From positions 372,001-436,000 of the forward strand of contig JAHBXI010000001.1 of the NCBI GenBank assembly GCA_019636515.1: a stretch of 64,000 nt of DNA, given 5' to 3'. The notes under the pieces are model-generated. The model was not told the origin of the DNA. It saw only the letters and a list, made by a program, of their open reading frames with translations, and ran no database searches. Below are positions 54,216 to 63,923 of this stretch, piece after piece. Positions within the stretch are counted from its first letter, which is position 1, and every line of letters begins with the position of its first letter. Made by a program: the position numbers and the translations under genes. This DNA comes from Phycisphaeraceae bacterium (GTDB lineage: Bacteria; Planctomycetota; Phycisphaerae; Phycisphaerales; UBA1924).

Positions 54216-55532
54216 ATGTCATCGGAGGCCTCGCCGGGCGTGACTCGGCGCGAGTTCGTGAAGACGACGGCGGGTTTGGCGGCGGCCGCGGCGGCGGGTG
54301 TTTCGCCGTCGGTGATCGCGCGGACCGCGCACGGTGGCGGGTCGGACGAGATCAAGGTGGCGGTGATCGGGTGCGGCGGTCGCGGGACGGGCGCGGCGAT
54401 GGACGCGTTGAACGCTTCGCCGCGCGTGCGTATCTGGGCGATGTCGGATGCGTTCAAGGACCGCATCGACTCGTCGATCGGTTGGCTGACGGGCGGCGAC
54501 GGGGTAAGCGACGAGGTTCGGTCCCGCGTGACGGTCGATCCGTCGAGGCGTTTTGTGGGTTTCGAGGGGTACAAGGACGCGATCGCCTCGGGGGTGGGCA
54601 TGGTGATCCTGGCGCAGCCCCCCCACTTCCGCCCGGCGCACTTTGTCGAGGCGGTCCGTGCGGGCAAGCACGTGTTCATGGAAAAGCCCGTCGGGGTCGA
54701 CCCGGTGCAGATCCGTGAGGTGATGGCGGCGGCGAGCGTGGCGGACGAGAAGAAACTCGGGGTGGTGACCGGGACGCAGCGTCGCCATGAGGCGTGCTAC
54801 CTGGAGGCGATGAAGCGTGTTCGCGACGGGGCGATCGGCCGGATCGTGGGGGCGAGCGTGTACTGGAACCAGGGCGGCCTGTGGAGCCACGACCGGCGTC
54901 CGGAGTGGTCGGACCTTGAGTACCAGATGCGCAACTGGCTGTACTACGCGTGGCTCTCGGGGGACCACATCGTGGAGCAGCACATCCACAACCTTGACGT
55001 GATGAACTGGGCGATGGGCGGTCCGCCGGTCTCGTGCTCCGGGATGGGCGGGCGTCAGGTCCGCACCGACGCGCGGTACGGGCACGTGTTCGACCATTTC
55101 GCGCTGCAATATGTGTACCCCGGCGGGGTGGTCGGGCAGAGTTACTGCCGGCAGATCGACGGGACCAAGGGCGATGTTCGCGAGGTGATCGTGGGGACCG
55201 AGGGGGAACTGCACACGACCTCCGGGTACGCGGAGATCAAGGGGAAGAACCCCTGGCGTTTCAGCGGGAAGCAGACCAGCCCGTACCTTCAGGAGCACAT
55301 CGACCTGATCACGAGCCTGGAGTCGGGGCGTCCGATCAACGAGGCGAAGACGACGGCCGAATCGACGCTGACGGCGATCATGGGTCGGATGGCGGCGTAC
55401 ACGGGTCAGGAGGTCACGTGGGACTTTGTGACCAGGACGTCGGGTCTGAAACTCGGTCCTGAGCGGTACGAGTTGGGTCCGGCGCTGGCGGTGGACGAGG
55501 TGGCGATGCCGGGGCGTACTCGCCTGATCTGA
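54216..55532 (+). CDS. Tat-exported Gfo/Idh/MocA oxidoreductase
   Basis: AAGGAG 6 bases upstream fixes the start (MSSEASPGVTRREF), giving 438 residues. The signal TRREFVKTTAGLAAAAAAG is twin-arginine. The Rossmann motif is VAVIGCGGRGTGAAMDAL, followed by MVILAQPPHFRPAHFVEAV and HVFMEKPVGVDPVQIRE, with EQHIHNLDVMNWAMGG as the substrate-domain segment. The protein differs in sequence from the first dehydrogenase, so the pair probably acts on successive or alternative substrates. Confidence 0.88.
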   Translation: MSSEASPGVTRREFVKTTAGLAAAAAAGVSPSVIARTAHGGGSDEIKVAVIGCGGRGTGAAMDALNASPRVRIWAMSDAFKDRIDSSIGWLTGGDGVSDEVRSRVTVDPSRRFVGFEGYKDAIASGVGMVILAQPPHFRPAHFVEAVRAGKHVFMEKPVGVDPVQIREVMAAASVADEKKLGVVTGTQRRHEACYLEAMKRVRDGAIGRIVGASVYWNQGGLWSHDRRPEWSDLEYQMRNWLYYAWLSGDHIVEQHIHNLDVMNWAMGGPPVSCSGMGGRQVRTDARYGHVFDHFALQYVYPGGVVGQSYCRQIDGTKGDVREVIVGTEGELHTTSGYAEIKGKNPWRFSGKQTSPYLQEHIDLITSLESGRPINEAKTTAESTLTAIMGRMAAYTGQEVTWDFVTRTSGLKLGPERYELGPALAVDEVAMPGRTRLI

Positions 55533-55572
55533 CCTGCGTGAGTTGACCTGCGTGAGTTGACCTGCGTGAGTT
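55531..55572 (+). repeat. Three 14-bp tandem repeats
   Basis: GACCTGCGTGAGTT occurs at 55531, 55545 and 55559, followed by a partial fourth copy. The first unit overlaps the stop codon of the dehydrogenase at 54216. Confidence 0.95.
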
Positions 55573-55645
55573 GACCTGGCGGCCGGGTCGGCCTGAGGCG
55601 CGGGCGTTTGCTGAGAGTATGTGGGGCGCCATTCGGGAGTCCTCG

Positions 55646-56578
55646 ATGATCCGACGGGAATTTCTTGCACGGGCGGCGGCCGGGGCGATCGGGGGGACCG
55701 CGGGGGTGGCGTTGGGTGCTCCGCGCGCTCGGGGAGCGCCGGGTGAGCCTCCCGCGCCGGGTGCATTCAAACTCGCGTATGCGCCGCACTTTGGGATGTT
55801 CCGCCACCACGCGGCGGACGATCTTGACCAGGTGCGGTTCGCGGCCGACCAGGGCTTCGCGGCGTGGGAAGACAACGGGATGAAAGGGAGAGGGCGCGAG
55901 TTCCAGGAGCGTTTCGCGAGCCTTGCCGCGCGGCTGAACGTGCGGATGGGGATCTTTGTCGCCCAGTCGATCGACTGGGAGAGGCCGACGTTGACGACGG
56001 GCGACCCTGGAATCGTGGAGCGGTTCGTGAAGGAGACGGCCGAGTCGTGCGAGGTGGCCAGCCGGGTGAACGCCACGTGCGTGACGTGCGTGGTGGGTCG
56101 CGTGGCGCAGAACCTGCCGTGGGGGCACCAGTTCAACAACGTGGTCGAGGCGCTCCGGCGTGCCTCGGCGGTGTGCGAGCAGTCGGGGAGCGGCATGATC
56201 CTGTGCATCGAGCCGCTGAACTGGCGTGACCATCCGGGGCAGTTCGGGGCGACCAGCGACACGCTGCGGGCGTTGTGCAAGGCGGTTGACAGCCCGCACT
56301 GCCGCATCCTGCAGGACCTGTACCACCTGCAGGTGACCGAGGGGAACCTGATCGACAACATGAACCGCTCGTGGGACCAGATCTCGTACTTCCAACTGGG
56401 GGACAACCCCGGGCGGATGGAGCCTGGGACCGGGGAGGTCAACTACCGCAACGTGCTTCGGCACATCCATTCACGCGGGTACGGCGGCATCCTGGGGATG
56501 GAGCATGGGAAATCCAGGGATGGCAAGGAGGGGGAACTGGCGCTGATCCGGGCGTACCGTGAAGCGGACTCGTTCTGA
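55646..56578 (+). CDS. Tat-exported hydroxypyruvate-isomerase-like sugar isomerase/epimerase
   Basis: This 310-residue TIM-barrel protein starts at MIRREFLARAAAG, whose twin-arginine signal covers about residues 1-30. The barrel has LAYAPHFGMF, CIEPLNWRDHPGQF, ILQDLYHLQVTEGNLIDNM and ILGMEHGKSRDG, holding the Glu and His metal-binding residues of the Hyi/AP-endonuclease-type isomerases. It would act on sugars produced by the two dehydrogenases. GGGAGT lies near the start. Confidence 0.85.
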   Translation: MIRREFLARAAAGAIGGTAGVALGAPRARGAPGEPPAPGAFKLAYAPHFGMFRHHAADDLDQVRFAADQGFAAWEDNGMKGRGREFQERFASLAARLNVRMGIFVAQSIDWERPTLTTGDPGIVERFVKETAESCEVASRVNATCVTCVVGRVAQNLPWGHQFNNVVEALRRASAVCEQSGSGMILCIEPLNWRDHPGQFGATSDTLRALCKAVDSPHCRILQDLYHLQVTEGNLIDNMNRSWDQISYFQLGDNPGRMEPGTGEVNYRNVLRHIHSRGYGGILGMEHGKSRDGKEGELALIRAYREADSF

Positions 56579-56621
56579 TCCGGCGTCTTCCCATCACGCG
56601 ACGATTGACAGGAGAACTCTC

Positions 56622-57647
56622 ATGCAGACCCCTTCCCGGCGTGGATTTCTCGCAACGGCGGCCTCCTTCGCGGCGATGGCCGGGGCGGGGCGTGTTCTTG
56701 GATCATCCCCGGCCGCTGGGATGACCGAGCCGGCGGACCTTGAGCGGCGGGCGTTCGGGGCCACGGGGATGGACGTGACGGTGCTGGGATTCGGGGGTGC
56801 CGAGATCGGGTACGAGCGGACGGACCTTGCGGTCGTCGAGCGTCTGCTCAACTCGGCGCTTGACGCGGGCCTGAACGTGATCGACACGGCGGAGTGCTAC
56901 GTCGATTCGGAGGAGGCGATCGGCAAGACGGTCTCCCATCGGCGCAAGGACTACTGGCTGTTCACGAAGGTCGGGCACATGGAGCCCGAGGGGTGGACTC
57001 CCGGGTCGATCGAGCGATCGATCGAGCGGAGCCTGACGCGTCTGCGGACCGACCACGTGGACCTTGTGCTGCTGCATTCGTGCGGGAAGGACGTGCTCGA
57101 GAAGGGGGAGTGCATCGACGCGCTGGAGGCCTCTCGCAAGGCGGGCAAGACGCGGTTCATCGGGTACAGCGGTGACTCTCACGCGGCGAGGTTCGCGGTC
57201 GAGAGCGGCCGTTTCGACGCGCTGCAGACCTCGGTGAACTTCGTGGACCAGGAGTCGATCGAGAAGACGATCCCGCTGGCGAGGCAGAAGCGGATGGGCG
57301 TGATCGCCAAGCGTCCGATCGCCAACGCGGTGTGGCGGCACGAGTCCGAGCCGACCAACAACTACGTGGTGGAGTACTGGCGACGGATGAAAAAACTCGG
57401 GTACGACTTCACGTCCGGGGAGCCGGCGAAGGACCCCGGCCCGGACGGCGCGGCGGGGGTCGCGCTGCGGTTCACGCTCTCGGTTCCTGGGGTTCACGTG
57501 GCGATCGTCGGGACGTCGAACCCGGATCGCTGGAAGATGAACGCCCGGATGCTGCGGGAAGGGGGCGCGTTGCCGTCCGAGCGTTTTGACGCCATCCGTG
57601 AGCAATGGAAAAAGATGGCCCCGCCCGAGTGGGTGGGGCAGATCTGA
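56622..57647 (+). CDS. Tat-exported aldo/keto reductase
   Basis: AGGAG 7 bases before the ATG supports this start (MQTPSRRGFLATAA), and the signal is twin-arginine. The 341-residue protein has the AKR tetrad: Asp and Tyr in NVIDTAECYVDSEEAIG, Lys in WLFTKVGHMEP and His in DLVLLHSCGKD. VIAKRPIANAVW and GVALRFTLSVPGVHVAIVGT form the end of the barrel. It would reduce or oxidise a carbonyl sugar. It ends the four-gene operon. Confidence 0.87.
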   Translation: MQTPSRRGFLATAASFAAMAGAGRVLGSSPAAGMTEPADLERRAFGATGMDVTVLGFGGAEIGYERTDLAVVERLLNSALDAGLNVIDTAECYVDSEEAIGKTVSHRRKDYWLFTKVGHMEPEGWTPGSIERSIERSLTRLRTDHVDLVLLHSCGKDVLEKGECIDALEASRKAGKTRFIGYSGDSHAARFAVESGRFDALQTSVNFVDQESIEKTIPLARQKRMGVIAKRPIANAVWRHESEPTNNYVVEYWRRMKKLGYDFTSGEPAKDPGPDGAAGVALRFTLSVPGVHVAIVGTSNPDRWKMNARMLREGGALPSERFDAIREQWKKMAPPEWVGQI

Positions 57648-57758
57648 ACTCGCGTGGCTTGCCGGGCGAGCGAAGGAACGGCCTGGCTTGCGCGTAGATT
57701 CACGAGCCGGGCAGGGCACCGCCCCGCGGTGCTGAAGCAATCGCCGCTCGCGGCTGTC

Positions 57759-57794
57759 GGCGGGCTGGGTACCAAAGGCGGGCTGGGTACCAAA
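57759..57794 (+). repeat. 18-bp tandem duplication
   Basis: GGCGGGCTGGGTACCAAA is present twice without a gap, at 57759 and 57777. It lies between the convergent aldo/keto reductase and rplQ genes in an otherwise gene-free 184 bases. Confidence 0.95.
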
Positions 57795-57831
57795 CGGGTC
57801 GGGGTTGGCGGGTGGGGGTTGGCGTTGGCGG

Positions 57832-58455
57832 TCAGGCGGCGGCCGGCTCGGCGGCCTTGCGTGTCTTGGCGGCGTACGCGGTGCGGCGATCGGCCGCGCG
57901 TCGGCGCGTGCTGGGCTTTCCGCCGATCTCGGGGCCTTCCTCGGCGCCGACGAACTGGATGACGCAGAGTTCGGCGGCGTCGCCGATGCGGTGTCGCCCG
58001 AGTTTGACGATTCGCGTGTATCCGCCGGCGCGGTCCTTGTAGCGAGGGGCCACGTTGTCGAAGATGTGCTTGACGAGTTTGGGGGCCTTGCGGAGTTCGC
58101 CGTAGCGGTTTCGCTCGACCTTCGCCCCGTCGGGGAGTTTGAAGAACTGCTCGGTGAATTCGCGGAGTTTGCCGACGTGGGCCTTCTCGGCGTCGGAGGA
58201 ATTCTTGGGGAGGTAGAGCCAGTCGAACCCTCGGCGGTCGCCGCCGAGGCGGGCGATGACGAGCCGGCGGGCGTGGAGGTCGCCGCGCTTGGCGAGCGTG
58301 ACGATCTTCTCGACGAACGGCTGGAGCGCCTTGGCCTTTGGGAGCGTCGTGGTGATCTGGCCGTGCTCGAAAAGCCCCGACGCGAGGTTTCGGAGCATCG
58401 CGCTGCGGTGCGAGGAGGTTCGGGTCAGTCGGTATCCGGCGCGGCGGTGACGCAT
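57832..58455 (-). CDS. rplQ: Ribosomal protein L17
   Basis: It is a 50S protein near the exit tunnel. The N-terminal MRHRRAGYRLTRTSSHRSAM and LRNLASGLFEHGQITTTLPK are strongly conserved. At 207 residues it is about 85 longer than a typical 120-residue L17; the extra C-terminal sequence is basic and Ala-rich (GGKPSTRRRAADRRTAYAAK). The gene is last in the alpha operon and follows rpoA. Confidence 0.95.
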   Translation of the reverse strand: MRHRRAGYRLTRTSSHRSAMLRNLASGLFEHGQITTTLPKAKALQPFVEKIVTLAKRGDLHARRLVIARLGGDRRGFDWLYLPKNSSDAEKAHVGKLREFTEQFFKLPDGAKVERNRYGELRKAPKLVKHIFDNVAPRYKDRAGGYTRIVKLGRHRIGDAAELCVIQFVGAEEGPEIGGKPSTRRRAADRRTAYAAKTRKAAEPAAA

Positions 58456-58652
58456 GGTTCAGACTCCTGCGTTCGGGTACTCCCCAGGGGGGACGTCTTG
58501 CGGCCCGAATCGCGGGCGAGTTGCGGAAAAATCGTTGGAGGGAAGTCTAGGCCCCTCCCCCCTCCGCCGTCACGGAGGGGACTGCCGGGATCGACTGCGA
58601 TGGCCCGCTGGTTCGAATCGACGGGAACGATGCGGGTTGTGTTCGGGTTTAT

Positions 58653-59675
58653 TCAATCGACGATGACGGCCTTGGCGACGTTGTAGCCCTCGGGGAGTTG
58701 CATTCCCAGGTCGAGTTGGAGGTCCTGGAGTTTTCGCTTGACCTCTCGGAGGCTTGTTCGGCCGAAGGACCGCAGGCGGAGGAGGTCGGCGTCGTTCTGG
58801 ACGACGAGTTGGCCGACGGTCTCGATCCGTGCGGATTCGAGGCAGTTGCTGGCTCGCACGGAGAGTTCGAGTTCGCCCAGCGGCATGTTGAGTTTTCGGA
58901 TGAGGTCCTCGTCGACACCCGCGGCGGCGGCCGCCTCCTCGCTGACGCGTTCCTCTCCGAGTTCGTAGTACTGGACGAAGGGGTTGAGGTGCTTTCGGAA
59001 GATCTTGGCGGCCTCGACCAGGGCCATGTCGGGGGGGACGGTGCCGTTGGACCAGATCTCGAGGGTGAGTTTGTCGTAGTTGGTCTTCTGGCCGACGCGT
59101 GTCTCCTCGATGCGGTATCGGACGCGCTGGACGGGCGAGTAGGCGGCGTCGACGTGGATGACGCCGATCTCCTGCTCCTCGTCGTTCTCGTACTGGTCGG
59201 AGGCGGGGATGTACCCGCGGCCCTTGGCGACGCGGAGTTCCATCTCGAAATCGACGGCCTCGGTGAGCGTCGCCAGGACGAGATCGCGGTTGAGGATGGT
59301 GATGGCGGTGTCGGCCTCGATCATGTCGGCGGTGACCTCGCCGGGCCCTCGGGCGGCGAGTTTCATCACCTTGGGCTCGTCGCCTTCGAGTTTGACGACG
59401 AGGTTCTTGACGTTGAGGACGATGTCGATGACATCCTCCATGACGCCGGGGAGGGAGGTGAACTCGTGGGTCGCGCCCTTGATCTTGATGGAGGTGACGG
59501 CGGCGCCTTCGAGCGAGGAGAGCAGGACCCTCCGGAGGCTGTTTCCGACGGTGGTTCCGAATCCCTGCTCGAAGGGCTCGATGAAGAAGCGTCCGTAGAC
59601 ATCGCTCCTGAACTTGGGATCGGCGATCACCTTGGTGGGGAGTTCCAGTCCTCGCCAGCGCACACGGGTTGTCAT
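58653..59675 (-). CDS. rpoA: RNA polymerase alpha subunit
   Basis: Start at 59675 (MTTRVRWRGLELPTK). The 340-residue protein has the dimerising N-terminal domain (GRFFIEPFEQGFGTTVGNSL, LRRVLLSSLEGAAVTSIKIK), the insert domain and the C-terminal domain that binds promoter DNA and activators (ELSVRASNCLESARIETVGQ, RLRSFGRTSLREVKRKLQDL). In many bacteria rpsD lies between rpsK and rpoA; here it is absent. Confidence 0.97.
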   Translation of the reverse strand: MTTRVRWRGLELPTKVIADPKFRSDVYGRFFIEPFEQGFGTTVGNSLRRVLLSSLEGAAVTSIKIKGATHEFTSLPGVMEDVIDIVLNVKNLVVKLEGDEPKVMKLAARGPGEVTADMIEADTAITILNRDLVLATLTEAVDFEMELRVAKGRGYIPASDQYENDEEQEIGVIHVDAAYSPVQRVRYRIEETRVGQKTNYDKLTLEIWSNGTVPPDMALVEAAKIFRKHLNPFVQYYELGEERVSEEAAAAAGVDEDLIRKLNMPLGELELSVRASNCLESARIETVGQLVVQNDADLLRLRSFGRTSLREVKRKLQDLQLDLGMQLPEGYNVAKAVIVD

Positions 59676-59892
59676 GGAGGTCACATCCTGTCCGGCAGGG
59701 GTTGTCGTACCCGATGGCCCGAACCGGATCACGAGGCTCGCGCGACCTGCCGGTGCGTCGCGGATCTCTTCTTTCCGGGGGGCGTCCGTTGAATCGGGAA
59801 CCGGGTCTTTCGGCCCTGTTCCCGGTGTTGATCAGGTTGCCGGCATGCTCGCGGTGCGTGGCGGGGTGATCGCCGTGCCGCGATCGGCTCGA

Positions 59893-60267
59893 TCAGACGC
59901 GGCGGCGCTTGGGTGGGCGGCAGCCGTTGTGCGGGACGGGGGTGTGGTCCTCGATGGCGGTGACTCGCAGGCCGGCGGAGACCAGGCCGGTCACGGCCGA
60001 CTCCCGCCCGGCGCCGGCACCCTTGATCCGGACCTCGATCTCGGACATGCCCATCTTGCGTGCCTTGGAGCCGCAGGTCTCGCCGGCGCGGGTGGCGGCG
60101 AAGGGGGTGCTCTTGCGGGCGCCCTTGAAGCCCATGGTTCCGGCCGAGTCCCAGGCCACGGTCTCTCCGTTCATGTCGGTGAGGGTGACGATGGTGTTGT
60201 TGGAGGTGGCGCGGATGTGGGCGATGCCCCTGACGACGTTCTTGCGGACTTTGCCTTTTTTGGCCAT
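59893..60267 (-). CDS. rpsK: Ribosomal protein S11
   Basis: This 124-residue 30S protein has the conserved core [33 protein letters not shown] and the C-terminal [18 protein letters not shown]. It binds 16S rRNA in the platform. The gap to rpoA (59675-59893) is about 217 bases and holds no gene. Confidence 0.97.
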   Translation of the reverse strand: MAKKGKVRKNVVRGIAHIRATSNNTIVTLTDMNGETVAWDSAGTMGFKGARKSTPFAATRAGETCGSKARKMGMSEIEVRIKGAGAGRESAVTGLVSAGLRVTAIEDHTPVPHNGCRPPKRRRV

Positions 60268-60353
60268 GGAAACGGGCTCCTCGGATCATCCGACGCGTGG
60301 CGTCGTACCCGATCGATGCGGCGCGAGCGACGCTCGCGGTTGAATCACGCGGA

Positions 60354-60734
60354 TTACTTGGCCTTGACGCCCTTCTTACCGGCGACGGTCTTCTTGCGTC
60401 CCTTGCGTGTGCGGGCGTTGGACTTGGTGCGCTGTCCGCGGACGGGGAGGCCCTTGCGGTGGCGCTCGCCGCGGTAACTGCGGATGTCCTTGAGTCGCTG
60501 GATGTTCTGCTGGACCTGCCTGCGCAGCGCGCCCTCGACCAGGACCTTGGTGTCGATGATGGAGTTGATGGCGGCGAGTTGGGTCTCGGAGACCTCGGTG
60601 GCCCTGAGGTCGGGGTCGATCTGTGCTTCGGCGAGGATATCGCCGGCGACCTTGGCCCCGATGCCGTGGATGTACTGCAGGGCGTAGAGGATTTTCTTCT
60701 TGTCCGGAACGTCGATACCTGCGATACGTGGCAC
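60354..60734 (-). CDS. rpsM: Ribosomal protein S13
   Basis: I chose GTG at 60734 (MPRIAGIDVPDKKK), because AGGAG lies 8 bases upstream and the protein then begins like other S13 proteins; a GTG at 60740 would leave only 2 bases of spacing. The 126-residue protein carries LYALQYIHGIGAKVAGDILA and RGERHRKGLPVRGQRTKSNA, the typical rRNA-binding and C-terminal parts. Confidence 0.95.
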   Translation of the reverse strand: MPRIAGIDVPDKKKILYALQYIHGIGAKVAGDILAEAQIDPDLRATEVSETQLAAINSIIDTKVLVEGALRRQVQQNIQRLKDIRSYRGERHRKGLPVRGQRTKSNARTRKGRKKTVAGKKGVKAK

Positions 60735-60780
60735 GATCACAACTCCTGGGCCGATGCATTGGGCCCTGAACCGGGGCCGA

Positions 60781-60897
60781 TCAGCCCTGGACCTGCTTGT
60801 GCTTGGGGTCGGCCTTGCAGATCACGCGGACCTTCCCCTTCCGACGAACGACCTGGCAACTGCCGCAGATTTTGCGGACGCTGGCTTTGACCTTCAT
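60781..60897 (-). CDS. rpmJ: Ribosomal protein L36
   Basis: This 38-residue protein has the zinc-binding form, with Cys11, Cys14, Cys27 and His33 in KICGSCQVV and [11 protein letters not shown]. It starts at 60897 (MKVKASVRK). It precedes rpsM by 47 bases. Confidence 0.97.
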   Translation of the reverse strand: MKVKASVRKICGSCQVVRRKGKVRVICKADPKHKQVQG

Positions 60898-61209
60898 GGA
60901 ACACCTTTTCCCGACGCGATGGCACCCGTGGGTCGGAGGAATGGTCCCGGCCGGGTCTACAAAGGACCCGCCCGGCTCCGTAAACCCAGGGGTGAAGAAT
61001 AGGCCCCCGCGTGCCAAAAGTCATGCCTTGAGGGCCAATCGGGATACCCGGGAGTGGAGACCAGCCGTGGTGACCAGCCGTGGAAAGCAGGTCGGGTACC
61101 CCGGCGGTTCTCGGCAAAAAAGCGGGCATCACGCACCGCCGGGGGGCGTGACGCAATTCGCCGGTGGACCCACGGCCAACGAGGGGGGCCTTCCATGCCT
61201 GGGAGGGAT
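60898..61209. other. Gap between infA and rpmJ
   Basis: These 312 bases have no gene. GACCAGCCGTGG occurs twice at about 61059 and 61072. The length is unusual inside a ribosomal operon and suggests a promoter or leader for the downstream rpmJ-rpsM-rpsK-rpoA-rplQ genes, though I cannot fix promoter elements. Confidence 0.4.
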
Positions 61210-61434
61210 TCAGTGGCGGAAGGTGATCCGGGCCTTGGTCAGGTCGTAGGGGCTCATCTCGACCGTGACGCGGTCGCCCGGGAGGATGCGGATCCAGTTC
61301 ATTCTCATCTTGCCGGAGACGTAGGCCAGGACCTCGGTCTTCTGCTCGTTTGGAAGCCGGACTCGGAACATGGCATTGGGCAGGGCCTCGGTGACCACGG
61401 CTTCGAACGTCAGTTTGTCATCTTCCTTCGCCAT
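61210..61434 (-). CDS. infA: Translation initiation factor IF-1
   Basis: The 74-residue protein starts at [14 protein letters not shown] (61434). It is an S1-type OB fold, with [20 protein letters not shown] and [20 protein letters not shown], that binds the ribosomal A site. It sits between secY and rpmJ; adk and map, often found here, are absent. Confidence 0.97.
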   Translation of the reverse strand: MAKEDDKLTFEAVVTEALPNAMFRVRLPNEQKTEVLAYVSGKMRMNWIRILPGDRVTVEMSPYDLTKARITFRH

Positions 61435-61631
61435 ACCACTCCAGACAAGGCCACGCCCGAGGCGCCGAACACGGGCGCCACACGCAGGCGACCCGGCGAG
61501 AATCGAGCGAGAAGTAACGCTCCCCTCTCTCCCGAACCACGGCACGCGGGAACGGGCACGAACGGGAGAGTCTAGACCGTCGAACCCGGGGGGGATGATC
61601 CCGGGCGGATTCAGCGCGAGAAGCGGGGCGA

Positions 61632-63026
61632 TCAGCCTCGGGGTCCGCGGATCTTCGGGCCGGCGTCGTCCGATCCTGAAAGGAAGCCCGCGTAGTTTCG
61701 CATGAGCAGGTTGGCCTCGACGCGCTGGAGGAAATCAAGGGCGACGCTGACACTGATGAGCAGGCCGGTCCCGCCGAGGAACTGGGAGACGTCCATGGGG
61801 ACGTTGAGGGATTTGTTGACGACGGTGGGGATGACGGCGATGACGCAGAGGAACGCGGCGCCGACAAAGGTGATCCGGGTGATGACGCTGGTGAGGTACT
61901 CGGCGGTGCGTGGCCCCGGGCGCAAACCCGGGATGAAGGACCCGTGCTCCTTCAACTGCTTGGCCATGTCGTCGGGATTGAACTGGACGGTGATCCAGAA
62001 GTAGGCGAAGAAGTAGATCATGGCGATGAAGCCAAGTTCGTGGAGAAACTCGCCGTGGCTGAGGTTGGCGGCGAACCACCCGACGATGCGGGTCCAGGCG
62101 GTCGGCTCTCCGGCGGCGGCGGCGAAGGACTCGGCCATTCCGGAGAAGATGAGGGTCGGGAAGATCATGAGGGATGAGGCGAAGATGATGGGCATGACGC
62201 CGCTGTGGTTGACTCGCAGGGGGAGGTAACTCTTCTGTCCTCCCAGGACGCGGCGTCCGCGGGTGTGCTTTGCCTGCTGGATCGGGATGCGTCGCTGGGC
62301 GACGGTCATGAGGACGGCGCCCGCGGTCACGCCGACAAAGCCAAGCGCCAGGACGATGACGCTCATGAAGCCGATCTTGGTGGGGTCCTGGCTGTCGAAG
62401 TTCTCGTACAGGTGCTGGACGGCGCTTGGCATCCTGGAGACGATGCCCGCCATGATGATCATGGAGACGCCGTTGCCGATGCCGAAGCGGTCGATCTGCT
62501 CCCCGAGCCACATAAGGAAGACGGTGCCGGCGGTGAGGCAGCCGATGGCCATGAGCCACCAGAGCGGGTTGGCGGCCTGCTCGGCGTAGACCATCTGCAG
62601 GGAGGTGATGTACTTGAGCCACATGAGGCCCTGGACGACGCAGATGGCGACGGCGGCGTAGCGGGTCCACTCCATGATCTTCTGGCGTCCGGAGGGGCCT
62701 TCCTCCTGGAGTTTCTTGATCTGTGGGATGACCGAGGAAAAGAGTTGGATGATGATGCTGGCGGAGATGTAGGGCATGATGCCCATGCCGAAGATGGTCG
62801 ACTGGCTGAAGTTACCGCCGGAGAAGACGTTGACGAAGGTGGAGATCTTGGCGAAGGCTCCGCCGGCCTGCTGCTGCTTGGCGAAAAAGTCGGCGAGGAG
62901 TTCCTGGTTGATGCCCGGGAGGGGGATCCACTGTCCGAGCCTGTAGACGACGAGCATCGCCGCGGTGAACAGGATCTTGTTTCGCAGTTCGGGGATATTG
63001 AAGATGTTCCTGAGGATCCTCAGCAT
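61632..63026 (-). CDS. secY: Protein translocase subunit SecY
   Basis: The 464-residue channel protein starts at [14 protein letters not shown] (63026), with GAGGT 6-7 bases upstream. Ten membrane segments can be traced. Signature parts are [47 protein letters not shown] and [20 protein letters not shown] with [12 protein letters not shown]. It forms the translocon with SecE and SecG. It follows rplO on the same strand after about 215 bases. Confidence 0.97.
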   Translation of the reverse strand: MLRILRNIFNIPELRNKILFTAAMLVVYRLGQWIPLPGINQELLADFFAKQQQAGGAFAKISTFVNVFSGGNFSQSTIFGMGIMPYISASIIIQLFSSVIPQIKKLQEEGPSGRQKIMEWTRYAAVAICVVQGLMWLKYITSLQMVYAEQAANPLWWLMAIGCLTAGTVFLMWLGEQIDRFGIGNGVSMIIMAGIVSRMPSAVQHLYENFDSQDPTKIGFMSVIVLALGFVGVTAGAVLMTVAQRRIPIQQAKHTRGRRVLGGQKSYLPLRVNHSGVMPIIFASSLMIFPTLIFSGMAESFAAAAGEPTAWTRIVGWFAANLSHGEFLHELGFIAMIYFFAYFWITVQFNPDDMAKQLKEHGSFIPGLRPGPRTAEYLTSVITRITFVGAAFLCVIAVIPTVVNKSLNVPMDVSQFLGGTGLLISVSVALDFLQRVEANLLMRNYAGFLSGSDDAGPKIRGPRG

Positions 63027-63242
63027 CCGCTGACCTCGCTGGGCGCGGTGGCGCCGTGATTGAAGCGATGAATCGAACCGCGTGAGAAGCCGAGCCGACG
63101 GCTTCCCGACGACCACGCCCGGTCATCGCCGCGTCCTGCGAGCACGGGTCGGGGCGTGTGATGGGCCTTGAGGAACATGCGTTCGTTGATGATACGCCGT
63201 CGCCGTCGGGGCGAGGCGTCACGCCGGTCGAAACGCGGGGCC

Positions 63243-63923
63243 TCAGTCCTCGGACTTGGCGGGCTTGACTGGGGCGGGCTTGGCTGGGGCGGGCTTGGCT
63301 TGGACGGGCTTGTCCTTTGAAGGCTTTTCCTTGGTTTCGGCGGCGGCGGCCTCGGCGGCGATTTTTCCGGCCTTGGAGGGGCGCTTGAGTTTCTTGGTAA
63401 GGTTCTTGGGAGACTGATCCTGGGCGTTGCGGTCGATTCCCCGGACGCGGTCTCTCCGTGTACCCGTCTGGGTGACGCTGCCGCCGGCCTGCTCGATGAT
63501 GCGTTTGGCCTTGGCGGAGACTCGCGACGCGGTGACGTTGAGTTTGACCTTGACTCCGTCCTCGGAGACATGACCCAGGATCTTGAGGTCGCGGCTGGCA
63601 TCGCGAACCAGTCCCGCCTTGACCAGGGATGCGGTGGAGACCTCTCCGCCGGAGGCAAAGGAAGGATGGCGGACGATGTCGCCGAGGTTGATGATCCAGA
63701 ATTCCGTTCGGAAGGCGGCGTTGGTGAAGCCAAACTTTGGCAGGCGGCGGAAGTACGGCATCTGACCGCCTTCGTGGGCTCGCTTGGCGGCGTATCCGGA
63801 GCGAGAACCGGCGCCCTTGTTGCCGCGTCCCGACTGCTTGCCGTGGCCGCTGCCTTCGCCGCGACCAACTCGCTTGCGAGCCTTGTATTTACCGGCCTTG
63901 GCGGTGATGTCGTGGATCATCAT
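63243..63923 (-). CDS. rplO: Ribosomal protein L15
   Basis: GGAGGT 8 bases before 63923 fixes the start. The N-terminal MMIHDITAKAGKYKARKRVG and GRGEGSGHGKQSGRGNKGAG bind 23S rRNA and are well conserved. At 226 residues the protein is about 75 residues longer than usual; the tail (KPAPAKPAPVKPAKSED) is Lys/Ala/Pro-rich. Upstream spc-operon genes lie outside the window. Confidence 0.96.
   Translation of the reverse strand: MMIHDITAKAGKYKARKRVGRGEGSGHGKQSGRGNKGAGSRSGYAAKRAHEGGQMPYFRRLPKFGFTNAAFRTEFWIINLGDIVRHPSFASGGEVSTASLVKAGLVRDASRDLKILGHVSEDGVKVKLNVTASRVSAKAKRIIEQAGGSVTQTGTRRDRVRGIDRNAQDQSPKNLTKKLKRPSKAGKIAAEAAAAETKEKPSKDKPVQAKPAPAKPAPVKPAKSED

Noticed and set aside
58609..58623. GGTTCGAATC resembling a tRNA T-loop
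   Set aside because: The flanking bases do not form the T-stem or acceptor stem.
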